Assembly: GCA_002358575.1 (NCBI GenBank) | Contig: DEPD01000178.1 | Span: 1 to 22,680 of the forward strand | Direction: 5' to 3' | Length of the DNA: 22,680 nucleotides | Origin: Lachnospiraceae bacterium UBA3401 | GTDB lineage: Bacteria; Bacillota; Clostridia; Lachnospirales; Lachnospiraceae | Part shown: positions 14,430-22,638 of the stretch, in pieces | How positions within the stretch are numbered: the first letter of the stretch is position 1 | How the letters are laid out: each line of letters starts with the position of its first letter | Notes under the pieces: generated by a model | What the model was told of the DNA's origin: nothing | Seen by the model: the letters and a program-made list of their open reading frames with translations, nothing else | The model's database searches: none | Program-made: the position numbers and the translations under genes

Positions 14430-14996
14430 ATGAATAGAAATGGCAGAAATAATAAAAATTATCCTGTGCTAGTGGCTGTTGTTGCTTTTTTGTTATTTGT
14501 TCTCTCGTTGGGAAATAATTTTCTGAATGTCGATTCAGAGCAATTGTTGGCAACAGAACAGGCTGAACAGGCAGCAGAACAAGAGCTCTCCCTGTCAGAG
14601 CGCATAGAACAGGAACAATTGCAGATACAGACTACACAGATAACAGAAAAAGAAACTGTGGAGCATCCCGAATCACAACCGCAGTCGATATCAGAAACAG
14701 TGGTGCAAACTGTAACAGAAGCGAATTCGGAGACAGCGTATCAATTCAGAAAAGCGCGGTATCTTACTGAGCATTTTCAAAAGCATGGTGAAGAATTTCC
14801 ATATGACACAGAGGAAGATTATCTGCAAGGCGCCAATGATGTAATCAAAAATCCAGAGGCACTTCATAAGTTGGAGGCGGAGGATGGGGATGATGTATAT
14901 TATGTTGAGGATACCAATGAATTTGTAGTGGTATCGACAGATGGATATATCAGGACATATTTTAAGGCGACATTAGACTATTACAATAGACAATAG
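14430..14996 (+). CDS. Membrane-anchored protein with a toxin-module-like C-terminal domain (188 aa)
   Basis: Residues about 13-30 (VLVAVVAFLLFVLSLGNNFL) form a single membrane helix or uncleaved signal. A low-complexity Gln/Glu/Thr linker (about 38-108) follows, then a compact C-terminal domain: FRKARYLTEHFQKHGEEFPY, then EEDYLQGANDVIKNPEALHK, then DTNEFVVVSTDGYIRTYFKA. The pattern H-F-x-KHG-x-EF, EYL-x-GA, TNEFVVVS-x-DGYIRTYFK resembles the C-terminal RNase-like (BECR-fold) modules I know from polymorphic and phage toxins; this is a motif impression only. No immunity-like partner gene is adjacent. Topology predicts the domain outside the cell. ATG 14430 has an AGGAGAG ribosome site, and the gene ends at the terminator at 15014-15047. 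Function unknown. Confidence 0.75.
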   Translation: MNRNGRNNKNYPVLVAVVAFLLFVLSLGNNFLNVDSEQLLATEQAEQAAEQELSLSERIEQEQLQIQTTQITEKETVEHPESQPQSISETVVQTVTEANSETAYQFRKARYLTEHFQKHGEEFPYDTEEDYLQGANDVIKNPEALHKLEAEDGDDVYYVEDTNEFVVVSTDGYIRTYFKATLDYYNRQ

Positions 14997-15013
14997 AATA
15001 GTTCATTTTTTTT

Positions 15014-15047
15014 AAAAGAGATGAGTATGTAGTTGCTCATCTTTTTT
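15014..15047. terminator. Bidirectional terminator between convergent genes 14430(+) and 15164(-)
   Basis: AGATGAG (15019-15025) pairs with CTCATCT (15036-15042), extended by flanking A/T pairs to about 11 bp, with a T6 tract at 15042-15047 on the plus strand. Confidence 0.7.
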
Positions 15048-15131
15048 ATGCGCACGCCGATGCAGAGGAAATATACCATTGCATGGCGCATCGGTGTGCG
15101 AGTAGGAAAAGCAACCTTTCCTACTCGATTA
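15046..15131. repeat. Dispersed CGAGTAGG hairpin element, copy 2, with an added long stem
   Basis: 15098-15131 matches 6916-6949 at 30 of 34 positions. It forms a perfect 9-bp stem CGAGTAGGA/TCCTACTCG (15099-15107 with 15119-15127). A second stem, CGCACGCCGATGC (15051-15063) with 15088-15100 (13 bp, one G-U), shares bases 15099-15100 with the first, so the two cannot both form fully. The segment begins TTATGC as does copy 1 (6890), directly behind a terminator in both places. Confidence 0.6.
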
Positions 15132-15163
15132 CGCACAGGCACTTGTACAGAGGAAACGAACCT

Positions 15164-16006
15164 TTAAGAAATATTGTTGACTGATTTGTTTCGCACAGAC
15201 ATCATATCCAGATAAAAGTCAGTTTCTGCCATGCTCATATAAGGGATAACCCAGATTAGTGGAATACAACAAGTAAAGATACTGAGAAGAAAGGAGGGAA
15301 CAAAGCTCACATACAGTAAAAATAACCGCAGTTTGTTTCCACTCATCACTTCAAAACTTTTTTTCAGTATTGTTGTTGCACTCCAATCAGGAAAGTCAAG
15401 CACCATATAAAATACAGGAAAAAAGGGCAGCGTTAATATGGTGGAAATTATAGTACAAATCAACATAATCAGATAGAATTTCATAGAAGCACTGTAAAAT
15501 ACGCTGTAAGCTTCAAGAAATTCGTGGTTGTCAATCGTACTTCCTGAAAGGAGTAAACTTAGATTTGCTCCATTGTCTCGAAAAAGAGGAATGGAGTTAA
15601 TCATTTCAGAGTACTGCACAGAAGCAATATCAAGCGGTATCATACAAATGGATTCAATAACTGCAATGACTGAGCTAATTTTTAAGATTTTGACTGTGTT
15701 CTGACGAAAACCACAGAATAGATCACTGATTGTACTTGGCATATTACATGCAGATTTTAAAAATATGAACGCTGTGCCTACACTTAAAACAGAAGTGGCT
15801 ACCTGGACGAAAAATACGAGGATATAATTGACAAGATAGCCGATTGTGGTGCCCACTGGAATCAGTATAGAAACAAGGTTGACTGCAAAAATAGTGATGA
15901 TAAATTTAACTAGAGTTGCGCTGATTAGTATTCCAAGGTGCTGGCCAGTGTGCATTCGTGCCAAAAATTTAATTTCAAAATTACTTTTATATTGTGGTTG
16001 TTGCAT
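15164..16006 (-). CDS. DUF975 family membrane protein
   Basis: A 280-aa polytopic membrane protein with about six hydrophobic segments. It begins MQQPQYKSNFEIKFLARMHT. The family signature lies near the C-terminus: ATTILKKSFEVMSGNKLRLF, then LLYVSFVPSFLLSIFTCCIP, then LIWVIPYMSMAETDFYLDMM. DUF975 proteins are common in Firmicutes, without known function. An in-frame ATG at 16045 would add 13 residues, but AAGGAAGGA stands correctly in front of ATG 16006 and nothing comparable precedes 16045. The gene diverges from tex across a repeat-rich intergenic region and ends at the convergent terminator 15014-15047. Confidence 0.85.
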   Translation of the reverse strand: MQQPQYKSNFEIKFLARMHTGQHLGILISATLVKFIITIFAVNLVSILIPVGTTIGYLVNYILVFFVQVATSVLSVGTAFIFLKSACNMPSTISDLFCGFRQNTVKILKISSVIAVIESICMIPLDIASVQYSEMINSIPLFRDNGANLSLLLSGSTIDNHEFLEAYSVFYSASMKFYLIMLICTIISTILTLPFFPVFYMVLDFPDWSATTILKKSFEVMSGNKLRLFLLYVSFVPSFLLSIFTCCIPLIWVIPYMSMAETDFYLDMMSVRNKSVNNIS

Positions 16007-16054
16007 CGTTATAGATCCTTCCTTAGATATGATTTTTGTTTCCATGATAGCTGT

Positions 16055-16092
16055 CTGAACAGTTTCTGAAGAAGGACTGAGGAACTGTTCAG
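16055..16092. repeat. Hairpin built from two opposed AGGAACTGTTCAG motifs
   Basis: CTGAACAGTTTCT (16055-16067) pairs with AGGAACTGTTCAG (16080-16092): 13 bp with one T-G, 12-nt loop. It lies between the DUF975 promoter region and its start, so it would be in the 5' leader of that transcript. Confidence 0.6.
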
Positions 16093-16103
16093 AAAATGCA
16101 AGA

Positions 16104-16132
16104 ATTATAGAAACTGTATGAAAATGATTGTA
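16104..16132 (-). promoter_or_regulatory. Candidate -10 of the DUF975 gene
   Basis: On the minus strand TATAAT is the complement of 16104-16109. The sequence 17 nt upstream of it (TACAAT, complement of 16127-16132) is a poor -35, so the assignment is tentative. Confidence 0.35.
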
Positions 16133-16176
16133 TCATGTTTAATATAATAAAACAATGAAATCCAAGTGAAATTTTC

Positions 16177-16205
16177 TTGATTCGTACTATATTTTATCAT
16201 ATAAT
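16177..16205 (+). promoter_or_regulatory. Predicted promoter of tex
   Basis: TTGATT (16177-16182), 17-nt spacer, TATAAT (16200-16205). The transcript would have a leader of about 115 nt containing the hairpin at 16231-16302. Confidence 0.6.
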
Positions 16206-16230
16206 TATATGGTAATATTATAGTAGACAA

Positions 16231-16302
16231 TAAGGAACTGCGGTAGCGTTTCAGAAGCTCAAGGTTCTGGGCGTTTATAGGTTATTTCCGAACAGTTCCT
16301 TA
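16231..16302. repeat. 72-nt inverted-repeat element in the tex leader
   Basis: Perfect 10-bp terminal inverted repeats TAAGGAACTG (16231-16240) and CAGTTCCTTA (16293-16302), with CGG/CCG continuing inward. The ends match the motif found at 7996-8016 and 16079-16097. It may be a MITE-like insertion or a structured leader. Confidence 0.55.
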
Positions 16303-16325
16303 GGATAAGAGGGAAAAGAGCGGCA

Positions 16326-18668
16326 ATGGACATTATTTTAAAACTAAAAGAAGAACTAAATGTTGAGAAATGGCAGATTGAGGCTGCCGTGAAACTGATA
16401 GATGAAGGGAACACAATTCCTTTTATCTCCAGATATCGAAAGGAAGTAACTGGTTCATTGAATGATGAGGTTCTGAGAAATCTAAACGAAAGATTAGGAT
16501 ATCTTAGAAATCTGGAAGAGAAAAAGGAGCAGGTGCTCAGCAGTATTGAGGAACAGGGCAAATTGACAGAGGAATTGCGAGAAAAAATTCTTGCTGCTGA
16601 GACAATGGTAACAGTTGATGATCTATATCTTCCGTACAGACCCAAGAGAAAGACGCGCGCTAGTGTTGCCAGAGAAAAAGGGCTTGACGAACTATCAAAT
16701 CTTATTTTGGCACAGGAGACAAAAAAACCTCTGCACGAGGAGGCAGAGCGCTTTGTGAGTGAGGAGAAGGGTGTCAATAATGTGAAGGAAGCCTTGCAGG
16801 GAGCAATGGATATCATTGCGGAGATGATTTCTGATGAAGCGGAATACAGAGCATATATTCGACAGGCAACTTTTGAGGAAGGTAAAATTGTCAGTACTGC
16901 AAAGGATGCAAAGACACAGAGCGTCTACGAGATGTATTATGAGTTTGAGGAGGCTGTGAGTAAAATCGCAGGACATAGGGTTCTTGCGTTGAACAGAGGG
17001 GAGGGTGAAAAAATCCTTTCAGTTAAGATTGAAGCGCCTACAGAGCGGATTATCCGTTTTATGACAAAAAAGATTATCACAAAGGAAAATGAGAATACAA
17101 CGCCGGCACTTCAAGAGACGATTGCAGACAGCTATAATAGATTGATTGCGCCTGCAATTGAACGGGATATTAGAAATGAGCTTACAGAGAAAGCAGAAGA
17201 TGGCGCAATTTCTGTATTTGGTAAAAATTTGGAACAACTACTGATGCAGCCGCCAATTGCTGGAAAAGTAGTTCTTGGTTGGGACCCTGCGTTTCGGACA
17301 GGCTGTAAACTTGCAGTGGTGGATGCAACTGGAAAGGTGCTTGACACAAAGGTTATCTACCCAACAGCGCCACAAAATAAAGTGGAGGAAGCAAAAAAAG
17401 AGTTAAAGAAACTTATCAGCAAATATAATGTAAGTCTGATATCTGTGGGAAATGGAACTGCTTCGCGGGAGTCTGAGCAGGTGATTGTTGAACTAATTAA
17501 AGAATTGGATACTCCAGTGCAGTATGTTATTGTAAATGAGGCAGGGGCTTCTGTCTATTCGGCAAGCAAACTTGCAACAGAAGAGTTTCCTAATTTTGAT
17601 GTGGGGCAGAGGAGCGCAGCTTCCATTGCAAGACGTTTGCAGGACCCTTTAGCGGAGCTGGTTAAGATTGACCCAAAATCGATTGGTGTGGGACAGTATC
17701 AGCATGATATGAACCAGAAGAAGTTAAGTGAAGCACTAAACGGTGTAGTGGAGGATTCTGTAAACAAGGTTGGCGTGAATTTAAACACAGCTTCCGCCTC
17801 CTTATTGGAGTACATTTCAGGTATCAATAAGACAATTGCCAAGAATATTGTGGATTATAGGGAGACAAACGGGCGTTTTACCAACAGAAAGCAATTGTTA
17901 AAAGTGACAAAACTTGGTCCCAAAGCATTTGAACAGTGCGCAGGTTTCATGCGTATCTTAGATGGGGATAATCCACTGGATGCCACCAGTGTGCACCCAG
18001 AGTCTTATGACGCAGCATTAAAATTATTAGAGAAGCTTAATATTTCTATGGAGGACTTAAAAGAAATCCAGAAAAAAGCCGCTTCTACAAAGCCGATAAA
18101 GCAAGAAAAAGGAAAAAATAATAAAAAGCAAAGTATTGTAATTAAAAATACAAATACTGCCATGGGAAAAGCACTTGTAGCTGCCGTGGGTGGAATGACT
18201 TTTGACGCGTCGGAGAAGAAAAACACAAAGACAGAATCCGATGCACAACAGATAGCAGGTGGATTGGAAAAGCGTGTCAAGGACAAGAAAAAAATGGCGG
18301 AGGAGCTGGGAATTGGTGAGATTACACTGACCGATATTCTGAAGGAGCTGGAAAAGCCTGCAAGAGACCCGCGTGAAAATATGCCAAAACCAATTTTGAG
18401 AAGTGATGTTCTTGAAATGAAGGATTTAAAGCCGGATATGATTCTGAAAGGAACGGTCAGAAATGTTATTGATTTTGGCGTTTTTGTCGATATTGGAGTA
18501 CATCAGGACGGCTTGGTGCATATATCCCAGATTACCAATAAATTTATTAAACATCCACTTGAGGCGGTCAGTGTTGGAGATATTGTGGATGTAAAAGTGC
18601 TAGATGTAGATATGGCAAAGAAAAGAATTTCTTTGACGATGTGTCTTGACCACGACAGTAAAAAATAA
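16326..18668 (+). CDS. tex: Tex family S1-domain RNA-binding protein
   Basis: A 780-aa Tex protein, a nucleic-acid-binding factor linked in other bacteria to transcription and expression of certain genes. Domains in order: the N-terminal Tex helical region (ISRYRKEVTGSLNDEVLRNL and YLPYRPKRKTRASVAREKGL); a YqgF/RNase H-like domain (VVLGWDPAFRTGCKLAVVDA, about residues 316-440); helix-hairpin-helix repeats (VNLNTASASLLEYISGINKT, then NGRFTNRKQLLKVTKLGPKA, about 490-545); and a C-terminal S1 domain (MILKGTVRNVIDFGVFVDIG then DGLVHISQITNKFI). Between HhH and S1, about residues 580-660, is a Lys-rich low-complexity insertion, making it longer than the B. subtilis homologue as I remember it. An AGAGGG tract precedes ATG 16326. 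It has its own promoter, is divergent from DUF975 and convergent with carB. Confidence 0.96.
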   Translation: MDIILKLKEELNVEKWQIEAAVKLIDEGNTIPFISRYRKEVTGSLNDEVLRNLNERLGYLRNLEEKKEQVLSSIEEQGKLTEELREKILAAETMVTVDDLYLPYRPKRKTRASVAREKGLDELSNLILAQETKKPLHEEAERFVSEEKGVNNVKEALQGAMDIIAEMISDEAEYRAYIRQATFEEGKIVSTAKDAKTQSVYEMYYEFEEAVSKIAGHRVLALNRGEGEKILSVKIEAPTERIIRFMTKKIITKENENTTPALQETIADSYNRLIAPAIERDIRNELTEKAEDGAISVFGKNLEQLLMQPPIAGKVVLGWDPAFRTGCKLAVVDATGKVLDTKVIYPTAPQNKVEEAKKELKKLISKYNVSLISVGNGTASRESEQVIVELIKELDTPVQYVIVNEAGASVYSASKLATEEFPNFDVGQRSAASIARRLQDPLAELVKIDPKSIGVGQYQHDMNQKKLSEALNGVVEDSVNKVGVNLNTASASLLEYISGINKTIAKNIVDYRETNGRFTNRKQLLKVTKLGPKAFEQCAGFMRILDGDNPLDATSVHPESYDAALKLLEKLNISMEDLKEIQKKAASTKPIKQEKGKNNKKQSIVIKNTNTAMGKALVAAVGGMTFDASEKKNTKTESDAQQIAGGLEKRVKDKKKMAEELGIGEITLTDILKELEKPARDPRENMPKPILRSDVLEMKDLKPDMILKGTVRNVIDFGVFVDIGVHQDGLVHISQITNKFIKHPLEAVSVGDIVDVKVLDVDMAKKRISLTMCLDHDSKK

Positions 18669-18672
18669 GTTT

Positions 18673-18701
18673 AAAGCGATGTTCTAAGAGCATCGCTTTT
18701 T
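18673..18701. terminator. Bidirectional terminator between tex and carB
   Basis: AAAGCGATG (18673-18681) pairs with CATCGCTTT (18691-18699), 9 bp with a 9-nt loop, followed by T on the plus strand and an A/T-rich flank on the other. Confidence 0.75.
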
Positions 18702-18716
18702 CTGTTTTGTCTATTT

Positions 18717-21700
18717 TTATTTTTTATTTTTGACTTCACTGTGTAGCTGTTGTAAAGATTTTACATCTGCGTTTCCATTTTTCTGAACATATAAAATGCC
18801 CTTTGCGGTCGCTCTTGCCCCTGCAATTGTAGTCATATAAGGGATTCTGCCCTTGATTGCAGCTTTTCTAAGATAACTGTCGTCGTGAACACTATCTTTG
18901 CCAACAGGAGAGTTTACAATTAAGTCGATTTTGCCATTTGTAATTAGGTCAAGGACATTCGGGCGTCCTTCGTAGAGTTTTTTCACAGGTTCTGCCTCTA
19001 TGCCCGCCTCGGAGATGGCATTGTAAGTTCCGCCAGTCGCGATAATTTCAAATCCGGCTTCTTTAAAGAGTTGTGCTATTTCAACAACCTCCGGCTTGTC
19101 CTTGCTGTTGACAGATATCAAAACAGTTCCACTGAGCGGAAGTTGTGTCTGTGTTGCTTCCTGTGCTTTGTAGAAGGCTTCGCCATAGTAGGGAGAGAGT
19201 CCAAGTACTTCGCCGGTTGAGCGCATTTCTGGTCCTAGAACAGGGTCTACTTCTGGGAACATATTGAATGGGAAAACGGCTTCCTTCACACCATAGTATG
19301 GAATATCCTTCTCTTTTAAATTTGGAACAGGTGAAGGGCGGGAAGTAATCTCAGAGGTAATAATGTCGGTTGCAAGTGGCACCATGCGAATGTTGCATAC
19401 TTTAGATACAAGTGGTACAGTACGCGACGCGCGCGGGTTTGCCTCAAGCACATAAACTTTACCTTTTTCGATAGCGTATTGCATATTCATTAAACCTTTG
19501 ACATGCATTTCCTCAGCAATTTTCTTGGTATATTCTTTGATTGTCGCCACATTTTCTGCTGTGATATGCACAGACGGGATTATGCAGGCAGAGTCGCCAG
19601 AGTGAACACCGGCAAGTTCAATATGCTCCATAACAGCGGGAACAAAGGCATGTGTGCCATCACTAATAGCATCTGCTTCACATTCAAGCGCATGGTTTAG
19701 GAAACGGTCAATTAAAATTGGTCTGTCAGGCGTTACGCCGACAGCAGCTTTCATGTAGCCTGTCATACTCTCATCGTCATACACAACTTCCATACCACGC
19801 CCTCCAAGCACATAGGATGGACGTACCATAACGGGGTAGCCAATTTTATTTGCAATTTTTAGTGCTTCGTCAATGGTGGCCGCCATACCTGCCTCAGGCA
19901 TTGGAATCTCCAACTTGTCCATCATGGAGCGGAATAGGTCACGGTCCTCTGCAAGATCAATCACAGAAGGTGGTGTGCCAAGAATTTTAACCCCATTTTT
20001 CTCAAGTTCTGAGGCGAGGTTGAGGGGTGTCTGACCACCAAATTGAGCAATAACGCCAAGCGGTTTTTCTTTGTGGTAAATGCTGAGCACGTCCTCCAAA
20101 GTGAGCGGTTCAAAATACAGCTTGTCAGAGGTATCATAATCTGTTGAGACTGTCTCGGGATTGCAATTGACAATAATCGTCTCAAAGCCAAGTTCCTTTA
20201 GCGCAAGAGAGGCGTGCACACAGCAGTAGTCAAACTCAATCCCTTGTCCAATACGGTTTGGTCCGCCGCCAAGAATCATAATTTTTGGCTTATCGGTCTG
20301 AATAGGATTTTTATCTGCTGCATTGTAGGTGGAGTAATAGTAAGCGCTGTCGGGAGTACCGCTGACATGGACGCCTTCCCATGCTTCCTCAACGCCGAGT
20401 GCAATTCGCCTGTTGCGAATAGTTTCCTCTGGAATTTCCAGAATTTGGCTGAGATATTTGTCGGAAAATCCATTTTTCTTTGCAGAAATTAATGCCTTGT
20501 CAGAGGGGAGTGTCCCTTTTGATTGTATGAGTGCTTCTTCCTCCTCGACCAACTCCTGCATCTGTTTTACAAAATAATGTTTTACCTTGGTAATATCAAA
20601 AATTTCGTCTACAGTTGCGCCTTTTCGCAGTGCTTCGTACATAATAAAATGGCGGTCACTAGACGGGTGTGCCAGCATTAGCAGAAGTTCTTCTTTTGTT
20701 TTGGAGTCATAGTCCTTGGCATGTCCTAAGCCATATCTTCCCGTTTCAAGGCTTCGGATTGCCTTCTGGAATGCTTCTTTATAAGTTTTGCCAATGCTCA
20801 TAACTTCGCCGACAGCGCGCATTTGTGTGCCAAGTTTATCCTCGACACCTTTAAATTTTTCAAACGCCCAGCGTGCAAATTTAATTACAATATAATCTCC
20901 GTCAGGCACGTATTTATCAAGAGTGCCATATTTGCCGCACTCGATTTCTTTTAGGGTCAATCCAGCGGCGAGCATAGCAGAAACAAGTGCAATTGGGAAA
21001 CCAGTTGCTTTCGAGGCGAGTGCAGAGGAGCGAGAAGTTCTTGGGTTAATCTCAATCACAACAATGCGGTCTGTGATTGGGTCATGGGCAAATTGTACAT
21101 TAGTACCGCCAATGACTTTCACAGAGTCTACAATGCGATATGCTTGTTCCTGAAGCCGTTTTTGAAGTTCCTCAGAGATAGTGAGCATGGGGGCAGAGCA
21201 GAAGGAGTCACCTGTGTGTGTGCCTAAGGGATCAATATTTTCGATAAAGCAGACTGTGATCATGTTGCCTTCGGCGTCACGGACAATTTCTAGTTCTAGT
21301 TCTTCCCAGCCGAGAATGGATTCCTCGACGAGCACTTGACCGACAAGACTTGCCTGAAGCCCACGCGCACAGACAGTTTTTAATTCTTCTTTATTGTATA
21401 CAAGACCACCACCAGCACCTCCCATAGTGTATGCGGGGCGCAGCACAACAGGATATCCGAGCCGGTCTGCAATGGCAAGCGCTTCCTCAACGCTATAAGA
21501 AACTTCGCTTCTTGCCATCTCAACGCCAATAGCGTCCATTGATTTTTTGAATTCGATACGGTCCTCACCGCGCTCGATGGCGTCAACCTGCACGCCGATA
21601 ACCTGCACATGATATTTGTCAAGAATTCCTTCTTTGGCAAGCTCTGAACATAAGTTTAGACCTGATTGTCCTCCAAGATTAGGAAGGAGCGCGTCGGGAC

Positions 21701-21944
21701 GTTCTTTTGCGATGATTTGTTCCAGGCGACGGACATTTAAGGGTTCAATGTAGGTAACATCTGCGACTTCGGGGTCTGTCATGATGGTCGCGGGATTTGA
21801 GTTTACCAGAACGATTTCATATCCAAGCTTGCGCAGTGCCTTGCAAGCTTGTGTCCCAGAATAGTCAAATTCGCACGCCTGACCAATGATAATTGGCCCA
21901 GAACCAATAATCAGGACTTTGTTGATATCATTTCTTTTGGGCAT
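18717..21944 (-). CDS. carB: Carbamoyl phosphate synthase large subunit
   Basis: Full-length CarB, 1075 aa. With CarA it makes carbamoyl phosphate from glutamine (via ammonia), bicarbonate and two ATP, feeding pyrimidine and arginine synthesis. Seen: the N-terminal KVLIIGSGPIIIGQACEFDY; first ATP-grasp with YPVVLRPAYTMGGAGGGLVY; an internal repeat starting KIMILGGGPNRIGQGIEFDY; second ATP-grasp with YPVMVRPSYVLGGRGMEVVY; and the C-terminal MGS allosteric domain (GFEIIATGGTYNAISEAGIE, then GKIDLIVNSPVGKDSVHDDS). The start has a GGAGG ribosome site 7 nt upstream. carA is not adjacent: iorB lies 38 nt upstream on the same strand, possibly co-transcribed. No regulatory site for arginine or pyrimidines is evident in the 38-nt gap. 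Confidence 0.98.
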   Translation of the reverse strand: MPKRNDINKVLIIGSGPIIIGQACEFDYSGTQACKALRKLGYEIVLVNSNPATIMTDPEVADVTYIEPLNVRRLEQIIAKERPDALLPNLGGQSGLNLCSELAKEGILDKYHVQVIGVQVDAIERGEDRIEFKKSMDAIGVEMARSEVSYSVEEALAIADRLGYPVVLRPAYTMGGAGGGLVYNKEELKTVCARGLQASLVGQVLVEESILGWEELELEIVRDAEGNMITVCFIENIDPLGTHTGDSFCSAPMLTISEELQKRLQEQAYRIVDSVKVIGGTNVQFAHDPITDRIVVIEINPRTSRSSALASKATGFPIALVSAMLAAGLTLKEIECGKYGTLDKYVPDGDYIVIKFARWAFEKFKGVEDKLGTQMRAVGEVMSIGKTYKEAFQKAIRSLETGRYGLGHAKDYDSKTKEELLLMLAHPSSDRHFIMYEALRKGATVDEIFDITKVKHYFVKQMQELVEEEEALIQSKGTLPSDKALISAKKNGFSDKYLSQILEIPEETIRNRRIALGVEEAWEGVHVSGTPDSAYYYSTYNAADKNPIQTDKPKIMILGGGPNRIGQGIEFDYCCVHASLALKELGFETIIVNCNPETVSTDYDTSDKLYFEPLTLEDVLSIYHKEKPLGVIAQFGGQTPLNLASELEKNGVKILGTPPSVIDLAEDRDLFRSMMDKLEIPMPEAGMAATIDEALKIANKIGYPVMVRPSYVLGGRGMEVVYDDESMTGYMKAAVGVTPDRPILIDRFLNHALECEADAISDGTHAFVPAVMEHIELAGVHSGDSACIIPSVHITAENVATIKEYTKKIAEEMHVKGLMNMQYAIEKGKVYVLEANPRASRTVPLVSKVCNIRMVPLATDIITSEITSRPSPVPNLKEKDIPYYGVKEAVFPFNMFPEVDPVLGPEMRSTGEVLGLSPYYGEAFYKAQEATQTQLPLSGTVLISVNSKDKPEVVEIAQLFKEAGFEIIATGGTYNAISEAGIEAEPVKKLYEGRPNVLDLITNGKIDLIVNSPVGKDSVHDDSYLRKAAIKGRIPYMTTIAGARATAKGILYVQKNGNADVKSLQQLHSEVKNKK

Positions 21945-21982
21945 AATTAACCTCCGTTTTTCTTATAGTCTCTCGGAATCTT

Positions 21983-22552
21983 TTACATTGCGTATCCCGC
22001 TTCAAATGCAGCTTTGTTGATTTCAACAGTTTTGGGCGGAACAGTAGCCTCGATAACTTCGAGCCATTGTGTTTTTTCAAAGTCCATGCGCTTTGCAGCA
22101 ACACCGACAATAATTGTATTAAATACCTTTGTGTTTCCAAGTTTTCTTGCTTCGTCCATAGCATCGACTGCGACGACATCATGTTCTTTTTTTAGATTTT
22201 CAATAATATTTTCAGGATATTGTGCCGCGCCCGTTACAACAGTGATAGGATCAATTCGCTGATCGTTGACAATGATAAGGCTGTCTTTTTTTAGGAAATG
22301 AGCATACCGCAGCGCTTCAAGCCGCTCAAAGGCAATCAGCACGTCGGCTTGCCCTTCCTCCACAATAGGCTCTGCCACAACATTGCCATAACGCACAAAT
22401 GTAACAACACTTCCGCCGCGCTGTGCCATGCCGTGTACTTCGGAGAGCTTGACATCATAGCCAGCCTTTGTAATGATTCCACCAAGAATGCGGCTTGTGA
22501 GCAGTGTACCTTGACCACCCACGCCGACGATCATAATATTTTTTGTAGTCAT
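21983..22552 (-). CDS. iorB: Indolepyruvate ferredoxin oxidoreductase, beta subunit
   Basis: A 189-aa protein of the 2-oxoacid:ferredoxin oxidoreductase gamma-type family: NIMIVGVGGQGTLLTSRILG at the N-terminus, then the KLSEVHGMAQRGGSVVTFVR segment diagnostic of IorB-type subunits, then ADVLIAFERLEALRYAHFLK. With IorA it oxidises arylpyruvates from aromatic amino acids, reducing ferredoxin and forming aryl-acetyl-CoA; some anaerobes run it in reverse. The ATG at 22552 is chosen over the one at 22564 because the GGAGG lies between them, 5 nt from 22552. iorA usually precedes iorB; only 128 nt upstream are in the window and I cannot recognise its end there. carB follows 38 nt downstream. Confidence 0.9.
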   Translation of the reverse strand: MTTKNIMIVGVGGQGTLLTSRILGGIITKAGYDVKLSEVHGMAQRGGSVVTFVRYGNVVAEPIVEEGQADVLIAFERLEALRYAHFLKKDSLIIVNDQRIDPITVVTGAAQYPENIIENLKKEHDVVAVDAMDEARKLGNTKVFNTIIVGVAAKRMDFEKTQWLEVIEATVPPKTVEINKAAFEAGYAM

Positions 22553-22571
22553 AAGAACCTCCATTTATAAT

Positions 22572-22638
22572 TTGTTACAATTCACACCCATGCCAGATTT
22601 TGTATCCATTTATGATGATTTGGTGTGAATTACAACAA
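22572..22638. repeat. Long inverted repeat upstream of iorB
   Basis: TTGTTACAATTCACACC (22572-22588) and its near-complement at 22622-22638 pair at 15 of 17 positions around a 33-nt loop. It could be a leader hairpin, a paired operator or a small repeat element. No T-tract follows, so a terminator is unlikely. Confidence 0.5.
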
